Shown here piece after piece: positions 37,371-45,397 of a stretch of DNA of 64,000 bases (position 1 is its first letter; each line of letters starts with the position of its first letter). Made by a program: the position numbers and the translations under genes. The stretch comes from Cocleimonas flava (GTDB lineage: Bacteria > Pseudomonadota > Gammaproteobacteria > Thiotrichales > Thiotrichaceae). The stretch lies in assembly GCF_004339015.1 (NCBI RefSeq), contig NZ_SMFQ01000002.1:683351-747350 (forward strand), in the 5' to 3' direction. The notes under the pieces are model-generated. The model had not been told where the DNA came from. It saw only the letters and a list, made by a program, of their open reading frames with translations, and searched no databases.

Positions 37371-37495
37371 AGAGTGCTTAGCTTTTGCTTCAGATCAAGG
37401 CGCAGCCGCTCGCAGAAAGTCTGAGCATACAATTTGTATGTGATGCCTTCGAGAACAGCTGCAACGCAGAGCTGGTACAAAAGATGAGTGCTCTA
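37371..37495. repeat. 125-bp structured repeat, copy A
   Basis: Shares a long stretch with 45398-45521: ATCAAGGCGC, then a nested hairpin, then CAACGC-GAG-TGG and AAGATGA. Inner stem CATACA/TGTATG and outer stem GCAGC/GCTGC. Both stems are replaced by different but still complementary bases in copy B, so pairing is conserved. Confidence 0.8.
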
Positions 37496-37497
37496 GG

Positions 37498-37965
37498 CTA
37501 TAAGGCACCATTATCAATTAAGAGCTGATAAATCTCTTCGGCCATTTTCTGGTAGCCGGTTTTATTGAAATGCACCATATCGGATTTATACGATCGTGTG
37601 CGGAGCAAGCTGGAGATTAATTTGCCATCAAAAACCAGTTTATGTTCTTCTGTCAGCTCTTTATAGAAAGGCGCAACATCGGAGAAAAGTTGTTTTTGTG
37701 GTACACCGATCAATAACAGCTGTACGCACTGCGTTTTTGCCAATTCAATCATTGCCGCTAGCTTCTGCTTGGTTTACTTTAAGTTGCGATTACTTAAAAG
37801 ACCATTACCGCTTTGCAGCAATATCATTAGATCAGGATTGGTTTCTCCAATCACATCGCCAAGCCTTGCCAGACTTAGTTCAGTGACTTCCATCGATATC
37901 CCTATATTCACTATTTTAAAGTCACTAAGCAGGGCTAATCCAACGGATAGCTGTGTTGTTTAGTC
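37498..37965 (-). pseudogene. decayed GDSL esterase (paralogue of 28183-28833)
   Basis: Minus-strand translation aligns with the intact esterase at 28183 along its C-terminal two thirds: VTELSLARLGDVIGETNPDL, MILLQSGNGLLSN, LLIGVPQKQLFSDVAPF and SDMVHFNKTGYQKMAEEI. An in-frame TAA sits at 37774-37776, and a frameshift lies near 37940, where HSYP is in another frame. The GDSL block with the nucleophile is missing. The GGNDI block reads SGNGL, so the copy would be inactive anyway. The final 84 codons could still be an open frame, but this is a gene remnant. Confidence 0.85.
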
Positions 37966-38072
37966 GTTCTGGATAGTGGTTGGTGATTGATTCTCATGCG
38001 TTCAATTATGTAAGAAAATATCCTAGACAATAATTGAGCTGATGAACCGTTCTTGAGCTGATAATGAATGCT

Positions 38073-38106
38073 GAAAAAGTGGCTATAATTAAGGAGGTGT
38101 CTTTTT
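38073..38106 (-). repeat. G6 element copy 16 (degenerate)
   Basis: AAAAAGTGGCTATAATTAAGGAGGTGTCTTTTT: the G-run is interrupted (GGAGG). Immediately after the stop of the minus-strand membrane gene; terminator orientation. Confidence 0.55.
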
Positions 38107-38115
38107 ATAACGCTT

Positions 38116-38646
38116 TTACGCTTTTTTAAGCGAGTGTGCAGGTGACTCGCTTGACGGCTCAGCATAACTTATCGATTTGACGATTTCTCGCATCAGCGGA
38201 TATACAACAACGACGGATACCAAGAGTGCAAATGCCAGTATCGCTAAATAGATGATCATATAGTGTTCGTAGTCCATGATTGGGGCGACTACTCGCGCAG
38301 CGCCTACTAAGGCGGCATAAATCCACGAGCTTGTATTGATTGCGGTGAAAAGGCACGAGACGATGACAATGCGTTGTGCTTTCTGGCGTGATTTAAAGCT
38401 CGGGAAGACTAATAGATGCAATAACAATCCATTGATCGTTAGCACGCTGACGACTGTTATTTTTGCTGCTAATTTGGAGTTGGCAAAGATGAGCTCTATA
38501 TCCAGTCCTGGTTTAATCGCTAACAGCGCTATTCCGGTAAGCCATAGTAGAACGAGCAATGTGGTGATTTTTTTACCAAGCTGATGCACTTCTGTTACAT
38601 CTAGTTTTCTTGATGTGATTATTTTCACATCTGTGCTGACGATCAT
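38116..38646 (-). CDS. hypothetical four-helix membrane protein
   Basis: A 176-residue integral membrane protein with helices near residues 28-46, 62-82, 92-115 and 128-150. The first helix region (TTLLVLLWLTGIALLAIKPG) and the conserved-looking LAAKITVVSVLTINGLLLH suggest a small heme or redox membrane family like the DUF2214/CopD-type helices, but two invariant histidines cannot be assigned, so I do not name it. The C-terminal tail is Ser-rich. No clear ribosome site. It stands alone with a degenerate G6 element after it. Confidence 0.6.
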   Translation of the reverse strand: MIVSTDVKIITSRKLDVTEVHQLGKKITTLLVLLWLTGIALLAIKPGLDIELIFANSKLAAKITVVSVLTINGLLLHLLVFPSFKSRQKAQRIVIVSCLFTAINTSSWIYAALVGAARVVAPIMDYEHYMIIYLAILAFALLVSVVVVYPLMREIVKSISYAEPSSESPAHSLKKA

Positions 38647-38860
38647 TACGATAGCAATGCAAAGGCGAATAAATGTACGAAAATGAGGAGTTGCTGACCC
38701 ACAGATGTGATTTCATGTAGGTACAAACTTATAAAACTTTGCATATCTAATATGAACAGGGCTTGTTAATTATTCAGTCGCGTCCATTCTACATTAGAAC
38801 TACAAATTCTAAGTTGTTTTATGATGTTAGGGGGGAATTTATGGCTGAGTTGCGGTGAAT

Positions 38861-38898
38861 AAAAAGTGCCTATAAGTAGGGGGGGAGGTGACCCTTTT
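38861..38898 (-). repeat. G6 element copy 17
   Basis: AAAAAGTGCCTATAAGTAGG then GGGGG and an extra AG before GTGACC. Located upstream of parD between divergent genes, so not a terminator by position. Confidence 0.75.
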
Positions 38899-38915
38899 AA
38901 ACTATTTATTTGAAT

Positions 38916-38934
38916 TGTAAGACTATGTCTTATA
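38916..38934. promoter_or_regulatory. parD operator 1
   Basis: TGTAAGAC-TAT-GTCTTATA, a 19-bp near-palindrome, centred 26 bases upstream of an equivalent site. Confidence 0.75.
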
Positions 38935-38941
38935 TATTCTT

Positions 38942-38960
38942 TGTAAGAATATTTCTTACA
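38942..38960. promoter_or_regulatory. parD operator 2
   Basis: TGTAAGAA-TAT-TTCTTACA, a perfect 8-bp-arm palindrome with the same TAT centre as operator 1, 21 bases before the parD ATG. Two sites suit cooperative binding of ParD/ParDE with conditional repression. Confidence 0.8.
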
Positions 38961-38981
38961 TTTACTAAATAGGATGTAATC

Positions 38982-39227
38982 ATGTCACGAACAATTACTG
39001 TCGATACAGGTAAAGAGCTACTTGGTTTCATTGATAATCTTGTTGAATCCGGCAGTTATAAAACCAAGAGCGAAGTAGTGCGAGAAGGTTTACGTTTACT
39101 TAAAGAGCAACAGGCCAGTTCAAAGCTTGAAGCTTTACGTCAACTTATTGATGATGGAGAAAATAGCGGGAATTTAACAGAGTGGAATGTTGATACCTTC
39201 CTTGATCGTATGAAAGCAAAAACTTAA
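38982..39227 (+). CDS. parD: ParD-type antitoxin (CopG/RHH)
   Basis: An 81-residue antitoxin. The N-terminal ribbon-helix-helix (RTITVDTGKELLGFIDNLVE, then YKTKSEVVREGLRLLKEQQ) is typical ParD/CopG and binds the tandem operators upstream. The C-terminal half is acidic and should wrap the toxin. AGGATG before the ATG is a good ribosome site. ParE begins two bases after its stop, so they are coupled. Possibly part of the accessory block between 35.1 and 39.6 kb. Confidence 0.92.
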   Translation: MSRTITVDTGKELLGFIDNLVESGSYKTKSEVVREGLRLLKEQQASSKLEALRQLIDDGENSGNLTEWNVDTFLDRMKAKT

Positions 39228-39229
39228 GA

Positions 39230-39526
39230 ATGGCAAACAGAGAAATTCTTCTTCGACCGCTAGCCGAGAAAGATTTAGAAGCTATTTATGACTACAGTTA
39301 TCAAGAGTTTGGTGAAAAACGTGCCGTTGAATATATTCATAATTTGAACAAGGCCTTTATCAAAATTGCCGATAATCCTAACTTAGGCAGCCAATGTAAT
39401 TATGTAAAATCAGGCTTGTTGAGTTTTCACGTTATTTCTCATATTGTTTTCTTTAGAGCAACTAAGACCCAAATTTCCATAATACGAGTACTGCATAAAT
39501 CTATGGATTATCCGCGTCACTTTTAA
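39230..39526 (+). CDS. parE: ParE-type toxin (RelE/ParE superfamily)
   Basis: A 98-residue ParE toxin. LRPLAEKDLEAIYDYSYQEFG and the C-terminal ISIIRVLHKSMDYPRHF are family hallmarks. Characterised ParE toxins inhibit DNA gyrase. There is no ribosome site of its own beyond the end of parD, consistent with translational coupling that keeps toxin below antitoxin. The module probably stabilises the adjacent accessory stretch. Confidence 0.92.
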   Translation: MANREILLRPLAEKDLEAIYDYSYQEFGEKRAVEYIHNLNKAFIKIADNPNLGSQCNYVKSGLLSFHVISHIVFFRATKTQISIIRVLHKSMDYPRHF

Positions 39527-39562
39527 TTATTTTTTAAAAATATGCCTAGCTCTATATAAATA

Positions 39563-39590
39563 TCACTCAAAAGTAGGGAGGTGACCTAAA
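39563..39590 (-). repeat. G6 element copy 18 (degenerate)
   Basis: CTCAAAAGTAGGGAGGTGACC: G-run broken by A. A matching C-rich stretch CCCCCCTTCCCTA at 39607-39619 can pair with TAGGGAGG, giving a hairpin that spans 39573-39619 after the minus-strand hydrolase gene. Confidence 0.55.
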
Positions 39591-39648
39591 ATGATTCTTA
39601 TCTCAAGCCCCCCTTCCCTATTCATGTGTATTTTTTTAACACCACTTT

Positions 39649-40584
39649 TTATGCGTCCAGATGTTCTTCAAAAAACGCTATAGTCCTCGACCAGGCTAGT
39701 TCTGCGGCTTTTTCGTCATAACGCCCTGTTGAGTCATTGTGGAAACCGTGGTTTACGCCTTCGTAGATGAATACCTGATAGTTGGCTTTGATCGCTTTGA
39801 GCGCTTTTTCGTAATCGGGCCATGTGGCGTTGACGCGTTTGTCTAATTCGCCCAGCTGTATCATTAGTGGTGCTTTGATATTTGGGATGATATCGGCGCT
39901 TGCGGGTGTGCCGTAAAACGGAACCGCGGCATCGACCACATCAGGAATTCTGGCAGCGAGCATATTGGAGATGTAGCCACCAAAACAGAAGCCAACGACA
40001 CCAAGTTTGCCATTACCTTTTTCGTGACCTTTGATGAATTTGGCGGCGGCGATAAAGTCTTGTTCGATTTTGCCTTTATCCAGCGATTTTTGCATCGCTC
40101 GGCCTTCGTCATCATTGCCCGGATAACCGCCTAAGGTATGCAATGCATCGGGGGCGAATGCGATAAAGCCTGCTTTTGCGACGCGTCGTGCAACGTCTTT
40201 TACATAAGGGTTTAAACCACGGTTTTCGTGAACGACTAGTACCGTAGGTGCTTTGTCATCGATGACTGTAGGGACGACTAAATACCCTTTGCCTTTGCCG
40301 TGTCCTTCGGGTGAATCGAATTCCTGATAGGTGGCTTTTATTGATTCATCGTTGAAGGAGACTTGTTCGGCGAGTGCGTAATTTGGCAGTAATGCACTTG
40401 AAACCATACTCATGGTCAAGCCTGCGACACCGAGTTTACCGAGGCGAGCTAGAAATGTGCGACGATCAATAAAACCGTGGGCGTATTCGTCGTACCAGTC
40501 GAACGCTTCTTGTGGGATTTGTAGCTCTTTGCTGTTTGTATTTTGGCTTTCTGTGGTCAGATTTGGTGTTACTGGATTTTGCAT
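39649..40584 (-). CDS. dienelactone hydrolase family protein, Tat-exported
   Basis: A 311-residue alpha/beta hydrolase. Residues about 40-75 form a twin-arginine signal (DRRTFLARLGKLGVAGL) preceded by a long hydrophilic N-tail, so it should be exported folded. The catalytic Cys is in VGFCFGGYIS, Asp in LGELDKRVNATWPDY region and His in NHGFHND. DLH enzymes hydrolyse dienelactones and many related esters; the exact substrate is unknown. CAGGAGTT precedes the ATG. Confidence 0.9.
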   Translation of the reverse strand: MQNPVTPNLTTESQNTNSKELQIPQEAFDWYDEYAHGFIDRRTFLARLGKLGVAGLTMSMVSSALLPNYALAEQVSFNDESIKATYQEFDSPEGHGKGKGYLVVPTVIDDKAPTVLVVHENRGLNPYVKDVARRVAKAGFIAFAPDALHTLGGYPGNDDEGRAMQKSLDKGKIEQDFIAAAKFIKGHEKGNGKLGVVGFCFGGYISNMLAARIPDVVDAAVPFYGTPASADIIPNIKAPLMIQLGELDKRVNATWPDYEKALKAIKANYQVFIYEGVNHGFHNDSTGRYDEKAAELAWSRTIAFFEEHLDA

Positions 40585-40750
40585 TTTTAACTCCTGTGCT
40601 TATTTTTAAAGTCGTGGGGCCTGGAGTTAAGTATAGAATATTGAAATTCGTTTTGAGCTTATAGGGAGTCGTTTGCGTGTAAAAGTATGTAAAGATAAAG
40701 CAAGAAAAGTGGCGATATGCCTGAGATTCAACACATCATTCGCAATTAGA

Positions 40751-41029
40751 TCAGTCTTTGCCTACTTTAAAACTGGGGATGTTGGTTGTGCCGATAACGA
40801 TTAAAACCAACGCGACAAACATAAAGAAAAAAGTAGATGCTAACAGACTGGCGCTGATTGGGTTTTGCCAACCGAGCGTATCAATTTCTATAGACAGATA
40901 AATCACACTGGCGATCGCCAAAATAATACTGCCCGCGGCAAAGTACAGTGCTGACTTCTGGAATGCACTCTTAGTGGTTTTCTTTACGGGAGGATATTGT
41001 GGCTCTACAGTGTCTTTGGATGGATTCAT
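40751..41029 (-). CDS. hypothetical two-helix membrane protein
   Basis: A 92-residue protein with a basic/proline N-terminus and two hydrophobic helices (about 27-45 and 60-82), ending in IPSFKVGKD. No family recognised. It is flanked by the hydrolase and the VOC protein on the same strand, with a 160-base gap on one side and a G6 element on the other, so probably a separate unit. Small, but the helix pattern supports that it is a real gene. Confidence 0.55.
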   Translation of the reverse strand: MNPSKDTVEPQYPPVKKTTKSAFQKSALYFAAGSIILAIASVIYLSIEIDTLGWQNPISASLLASTFFFMFVALVLIVIGTTNIPSFKVGKD

Positions 41030-41063
41030 CAGGCTAGGATACCCTGTCTTGGCATGAAAGTAA

Positions 41064-41097
41064 GAAAAACCGCCTCAAAGTAGGGGGGTGGCTTTTA
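41064..41097 (-). repeat. G6 element copy 19
   Basis: AAAAACCGCCTCAAAGTAGG then GGGG-TGGCTTTT on the plus strand, right after the stop of the minus-strand VOC gene. Confidence 0.82.
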
Positions 41098-41101
41098 TTA
41101 T

Positions 41102-41518
41102 TCACAATTCCATTTGTTTAATAAGAGGCTGCTTGAGATGCACCACTGCCCCATTCGGATCGGCTATTACCGCAATCCATCCTTCATCTGGTACATGCTG
41201 TGGTGGCACCATTACTTTGCCGCCTAGCGCTACGGTTTGTGTGACGCTTTCTTCTATGTCGTCAACCGCGATATAGGGATGCCAGTAAGAGTTTTCATTT
41301 TTATCATTGCTTGTACTGCTATTACCTACGGTATCTAAATTTACATCCATCATGCCGGCGATGCTTACCCCGTCTTTTTTAAATATCGTGTAGCTGCCAT
41401 AGTCGCCCGCATCGACCTGTTTTATCGTCCAACCAAACAGCTTGCTATAGAAATCTCCGCTGGTTTTCTGATTTGGGGTGATCAGCTCTTGCCAAATAAA
41501 AGGGTTTTGCTTTGCCAT
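41102..41518 (-). CDS. VOC family (glyoxalase-like) protein
   Basis: A 138-residue vicinal-oxygen-chelate protein beginning MAKQNPFIWQELITPNQKTS. Two beta-alpha-beta-beta-beta modules are visible: FYSKLFGWTIKQVDAGDYGSY and a second with VDDIEESVTQTVALGGKV and GWIAVIADPNGAVVHLKQP. Members act as hydroxylase-like, glyoxalase or antibiotic-resistance proteins, and the substrate is unknown. The ATG at 41518 has AAGGAAGAT upstream; longer starts do not. Confidence 0.82.
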   Translation of the reverse strand: MAKQNPFIWQELITPNQKTSGDFYSKLFGWTIKQVDAGDYGSYTIFKKDGVSIAGMMDVNLDTVGNSSTSNDKNENSYWHPYIAVDDIEESVTQTVALGGKVMVPPQHVPDEGWIAVIADPNGAVVHLKQPLIKQMEL

Positions 41519-41829
41519 AAATCTTCCTTGCTGGGTAAACGGGAATGAGCGTTGTGTCATTCATATTTGTTGTTATGAATATACGTTGTTTTGGAAAAAC
41601 GATGTTAAAAAAACATTGTTTGTCTTTGTCTTTGTCTTTGTCTTTAATTAGCTTTTGATTAGATCTTTGTTTAGGTATTGGATTGAATATTGAGTCGTAA
41701 ATCACCAAATAAAAATAGGAGAGTTTTGTAGGACTTGCCTTTGGTCTTAGGCTTTTGACAGTTACGGCATAGGTCATTACTATCATGAGTTAAACAATAA
41801 TTTATAAAAATAATAATAGTTGCAAATAA
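41519..41829. other. intergenic region with a hexamer tandem repeat
   Basis: 311 bases between the VOC gene and the divergent GGDEF-EAL gene. TGTCTT is repeated four times at 41621-41644. No gene is seen; the flanking promoters must be here. Confidence 0.55.
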
Positions 41830-43938
41830 ATGCCCCTATCTAAACTATATGCTCCCAGTTTTAGCCAGACTACTAAAATAGTATTCTTGGTCGGATTACT
41901 GTTGCTGGTCGTTGGCGTTTCCGGGTATTTCGTGATGATTAAATCCGAGAACACAATCATTGAAAATCAATCAGTTAGCGTTGCCGAGATTGTTGCTCGA
42001 CAAGCGTCAGCTGCTCGTTCCGTTTACACCTCCCAGATTCTGGATAAAATCAAAAAAGACGAGATTGGTTTTTCCGATAGGGATTATCACAATAAGCATG
42101 GCGCACTCCCCATACCTGCGCAATTTCTGAAAAATATGGCGACTAAAGCGTCTGAAGATGCCGAAGGCCTATATAAATATCGGGCGGTGAGTAAGTGGAA
42201 TCTGGATGATCATCAGGATTTAAACAATGATTTTCTTAAAGATGCCTGGTCGAAACTGGAACAGCAGGATCAAGCAAACCCGGCTAAAGCGATAGACTGG
42301 AAACCCATATATCGTGTGGAAGAATTCGAAGGCAAGCAAACCTTGCTTTACCTGAAAGCAGACCCTGCGACACAAGTATCCTGTGTGGAATGCCACAACG
42401 ATTATGAGAAGACCGAAGAGATTCTAGAAAGACGCGCCTCGCAGAATATTGTCGGTGGTAAAGTCTGGAAGCAACATCAATTACTCGGTGCTATCTTCGT
42501 GCAGATTCCTGTGGACAAAATGCATGCAATTGCGTCTAAAAACAGCAAATTTACCATTTTATGGATACTAAGTTCTTTGATCATCGGTTTGAGCGGTTTG
42601 GCTTATTTCTTTTCCCGAGACCTCGTCAAAGCCAGAGGGGTGACAAAACTACTGTTCTGGCAAGCTAAGCATGACAACTTAACCAAGCTACCAAACCGTA
42701 TTAGTTTTGAAGAAAGATCGCGTGAATTAATTAGCGAATCCAGAAAGAAGAATTCTACCCATGCCATGTGTTTTCTCGACCTTGATCAATTCAAGCTAGT
42801 CAACGATACCTGCGGTCACGCAACGGGTGACGACTTACTGTGTCAGATCAGCGAGGAGTTACTAAAAGAGCTGATTAAACCCGATATGTTGGCGCGCCTT
42901 GGTGGCGATGAGTTTGGTATTTTATTAACCAATTGCAGTCTGGAAGAAGCGAAAGTAACCGCGAAAAGACTGTGTGAGAACGTTAAAAACTATCATTTCG
43001 TTAAAGACGAACATGCGTTTGATATTGGCGCAAGTATAGGCGTTGTCGCGATTAATAAAGATTCGCAGAGTGTCGATCAGCTGATGAGAGCTGCTGATTT
43101 AGCCTGTTATATGGCTAAAGATAATGGCAGAAATCGCGTTCAGATCTACCGCGAGAATGATGAAGTATTGAACCTTAGAAAGGTTGAAATGAAGTGGGTT
43201 TCCGGCATTTCAAGAGCCTTGAAAGAAAATAGAATCATTATCTACAGCCAAAAAATCGTCGCTATTGAAATAGGCAGTAATTACACGCATCACGAAATAT
43301 TAGTGCGCCTGATTGGTGATGATGGAGAAATTGTCCCACCGAACGAATTTATCCCTGCTGCGGAAAGATACAACCTGATGCCGAAACTGGATCTGGCCAT
43401 TATTGATCGATCTTTTTCTGCCTTGAGTAATAAGTATTTCAAAGATTTAAGCAATGATGGCTTCATCTCAATCAACCTTTCCGGTCAATCGCTGAGTGAA
43501 GCAGACTTTTTGGTGAAAGTTAAACAGCTGATGATGAAACACCGTATTAATCCTGCACAGGTATGTTTTGAAATAACCGAATCAGCGGCGATTGCGAATC
43601 AGGATTTGGTGAAGCGCTTCATGAAAGAAATGAAAAGTCTCAACGTTAAATTCGCGCTGGATGATTTCGGAACAGGCTTAAGTTCATTGACCTATTTGAA
43701 GGAATTCCCTGTCGATTATTTGAAAATAGACGGCAGTTTTATCAAAGATATTTTAACGGATTCTGTGGATAGAACATTGGTGGAAGCGATTAATGATATG
43801 GCGCATACCATGGGTTTGAAGACGGTTGCGGAGTATGTTGAATCTAAGGAAATTTTGAATTTACTCAGTATATTGAATATCGATTATGCACAAGGGTACT
43901 TCATACAAAAACCTACCGAAGTCACACAAAAGTTTTAA
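41830..43938 (+). CDS. GGDEF-EAL c-di-GMP enzyme with DUF3365 heme-c sensor
   Basis: A 702-residue membrane protein. An N-terminal helix (about 15-37), a periplasmic Tll0287-like/DUF3365 domain with a covalent heme motif CVECH near residue 195, a second helix (about 241-263), then GGDEF and EAL domains. The cyclase site RLGGDEF is intact; the RxxD inhibitory site is not (it reads IKPD). The EAL site has EILVRL in place of EALLR but retains the other catalytic residues: ISINLSG, CFEITES, DDFGTG, LKIDG, AEYVES and AQGYFIQ. So both activities are possible, probably gated by the heme. No clear ribosome site. Confidence 0.9.
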   Translation: MPLSKLYAPSFSQTTKIVFLVGLLLLVVGVSGYFVMIKSENTIIENQSVSVAEIVARQASAARSVYTSQILDKIKKDEIGFSDRDYHNKHGALPIPAQFLKNMATKASEDAEGLYKYRAVSKWNLDDHQDLNNDFLKDAWSKLEQQDQANPAKAIDWKPIYRVEEFEGKQTLLYLKADPATQVSCVECHNDYEKTEEILERRASQNIVGGKVWKQHQLLGAIFVQIPVDKMHAIASKNSKFTILWILSSLIIGLSGLAYFFSRDLVKARGVTKLLFWQAKHDNLTKLPNRISFEERSRELISESRKKNSTHAMCFLDLDQFKLVNDTCGHATGDDLLCQISEELLKELIKPDMLARLGGDEFGILLTNCSLEEAKVTAKRLCENVKNYHFVKDEHAFDIGASIGVVAINKDSQSVDQLMRAADLACYMAKDNGRNRVQIYRENDEVLNLRKVEMKWVSGISRALKENRIIIYSQKIVAIEIGSNYTHHEILVRLIGDDGEIVPPNEFIPAAERYNLMPKLDLAIIDRSFSALSNKYFKDLSNDGFISINLSGQSLSEADFLVKVKQLMMKHRINPAQVCFEITESAAIANQDLVKRFMKEMKSLNVKFALDDFGTGLSSLTYLKEFPVDYLKIDGSFIKDILTDSVDRTLVEAINDMAHTMGLKTVAEYVESKEILNLLSILNIDYAQGYFIQKPTEVTQKF

Positions 43939-44049
43939 CAGATTTTTAACAAATTATGAGGCGATAAGGTTTCGCCACTAATCTGAATTATTTTAGTTTC
44001 GCGTTAAATACAATTAGGATCGAACCATTAATAACAATAATCCAATCGC

Positions 44050-44739
44050 ATGATAGCCAAAACTCTTCTCACAAAAACGCTCTTTTCCCGAGCGTTGCTA
44101 TACGCAGGACTGAGTCTTTTGGTGTTCTCCCCGTTATCGCTGAGTGCGGCTTCGGCTGATACTTCTGTTGCTACCAATCTATCCGAAAAAATAATCGGAA
44201 ACTGGTGCCTGAATGAAGAGAAGTTTATGGATGATTCAAGCTTCAGTGGCGAAATATGGGAATTTACCGAAGATGGCAAATACACCTTCAACAAGCTAGG
44301 CGATGACGCTTACACGGTTACAGATGACACGGTAAAACTAGATAATTTTGGCACCTTGAAAGTGTTAACAATTAGCGATACCGAAATGGTTGCGAAGGTT
44401 TATTCGACGTATTACTTCTCTAAAGACAGATGTGCTGACGAGACCTTGCAAGCGCTTAAATTAACGCAGTTAAATAATGCCATCATCATGAATAATTTAG
44501 GACGTGTTGAAGCGTTAATAAAAGAAGGCATTGATGTCAGTAAACCAGACACACGTGGTGGAATGCATTCAACACCATTAATGGTCGCAATCCGTCAGGA
44601 AAATGAAGCAGCGATTGAGCTTATTCTTAAACAAAAACCCGATTTGACGGTAACCAATTTTCTAGGCAAAACCGCGCTTGATATCGCGATGAAATCAAAA
44701 TCAATCAAAATAAAAAATAGGATAAATGATGCATACTAA
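44050..44739 (+). CDS. secreted ankyrin-repeat protein
   Basis: A 229-residue exported protein with a signal peptide (about 1-36). Its middle (GNWCLNEEKFMDDSS then WEFTEDGKYTFNK) looks like a lipocalin/calycin-type DUF domain. The C-terminal third forms two to three ankyrin repeats (NNLGRVEALIKEGIDVSKPD, HSTPLMVAIRQENEAAIELILKQKPDL, GKTALDIAMKS). Such periplasmic ankyrins are protein-interaction modules. The next gene starts before its stop, so the two are translationally coupled. Confidence 0.75.
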   Translation: MIAKTLLTKTLFSRALLYAGLSLLVFSPLSLSAASADTSVATNLSEKIIGNWCLNEEKFMDDSSFSGEIWEFTEDGKYTFNKLGDDAYTVTDDTVKLDNFGTLKVLTISDTEMVAKVYSTYYFSKDRCADETLQALKLTQLNNAIIMNNLGRVEALIKEGIDVSKPDTRGGMHSTPLMVAIRQENEAAIELILKQKPDLTVTNFLGKTALDIAMKSKSIKIKNRINDAY

Positions 44740-45307
44740 AAAAACACTTTTCATGCTGATATTAGGATTAGCGATAAGCACCTCTGGTTATGCCAAAATC
44801 TATAAATGGACAGACGCTAACGGAAAAACGCACTACACTGCCACGCCACCACCTGCGCAGAAAAAAGTAATTTCCAATGAAGAGTTTAAAGTGCACAAAA
44901 CGCCAAAATCATCATTGAGACCTTCTTCAAGTTACGCTAAATCGAGTAATTCAAACAGTAGTGATACTAGTAAAAGCTCAAAAAAGACGAAAGCCAAGAA
45001 AAAGCCTATTACCAAAATACATGCACGCGCTCAATGTGGCAAAGCGATAAACAAAGCCCCTGCTCTTATGTCGAAAATAAGAAGCCAACTAAGACAGGCG
45101 ATCAGCGCTGGAAAAGTACCGGCATCGAAGATGGAAGAATTTGAAAAACAGGAACGAGCTGGAAAATTCAAAGCGCCCTCAATGGATAAATGTGTAAAAG
45201 ACTATATGGCTGGTGGCGGTAGACAAACCGATACTATCGCCGACAATAGCGCATCGGACGCCATTGCGTGGATACAGTTAGATGCCGCTTTTGGACAATT
45301 CAAATAA
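44729..45307 (+). CDS. DUF4124 domain secreted protein
   Basis: A 192-residue exported protein. A signal peptide (about 1-23) is directly followed by KIYKWTDANGKTHYTATPP, the hallmark of DUF4124 domains, which are common in gammaproteobacterial envelopes and of unknown function. The rest is Ser/Lys-rich low complexity (SSKKTKAKKKP) and a helical C-terminus with two cysteines. The second of two adjacent ATGs is used here; either is possible. Overlaps the ankyrin gene. Confidence 0.72.
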   Translation: MHTKKTLFMLILGLAISTSGYAKIYKWTDANGKTHYTATPPPAQKKVISNEEFKVHKTPKSSLRPSSSYAKSSNSNSSDTSKSSKKTKAKKKPITKIHARAQCGKAINKAPALMSKIRSQLRQAISAGKVPASKMEEFEKQERAGKFKAPSMDKCVKDYMAGGGRQTDTIADNSASDAIAWIQLDAAFGQFK

Positions 45308-45308
45308 A

Positions 45309-45340
45309 TAAAAACCCCCTCGTAAGTGGGGGGGGGTGTC
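45309..45340 (-). repeat. G6 element copy 20
   Basis: AAAACCCCCTCGTAAGTGGG then GGGGGG-TGTC: a nine-G run with a CCCCC partner. It starts two bases after the DUF4124 gene stop but is oriented for the converging minus-strand gor gene. Confidence 0.78.
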
Positions 45341-45350
45341 ATTAAGATAT

Positions 45351-45379
45351 AAAAAAGCCCCTGAATCAGGGGCTTTTTT
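45351..45379. terminator. bidirectional terminator
   Basis: AAAAAAGCCCC-TGAATCA-GGGGCTTTTTT palindrome between the converging DUF4124 and gor genes. Confidence 0.9.
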
Positions 45380-45397
45380 ATAATCAATACTACTTGT

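Larger units (their letters stand above)
36933..37497. other. 565-base intergenic region with terminator and repeat element
   Basis: Holds a strong terminator at 37036-37061 and, at its right end, copy A of the 125-bp structured repeat. No gene is visible. Confidence 0.6.
38647..38981. other. 335-base divergent region upstream of parDE
   Basis: Contains an isolated G6 run at 38829-38835, G6 element copy 17 and two tandem ParD-type operators next to parD. No gene is seen. Confidence 0.6.

Noticed and set aside
37935-38165. 76-codon minus-strand frame between the GDSL remnant and the membrane protein gene
   Set aside because: It joins the 3' tail of the membrane gene region to an out-of-frame part of the pseudogene and has no family features.
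35120-39640. Prophage or integrative element
   Set aside because: The stretch carries kinase/DUF3037 and ParDE genes but no integrase, tRNA target or flanking direct repeats was found, so only an accessory stretch is claimed.
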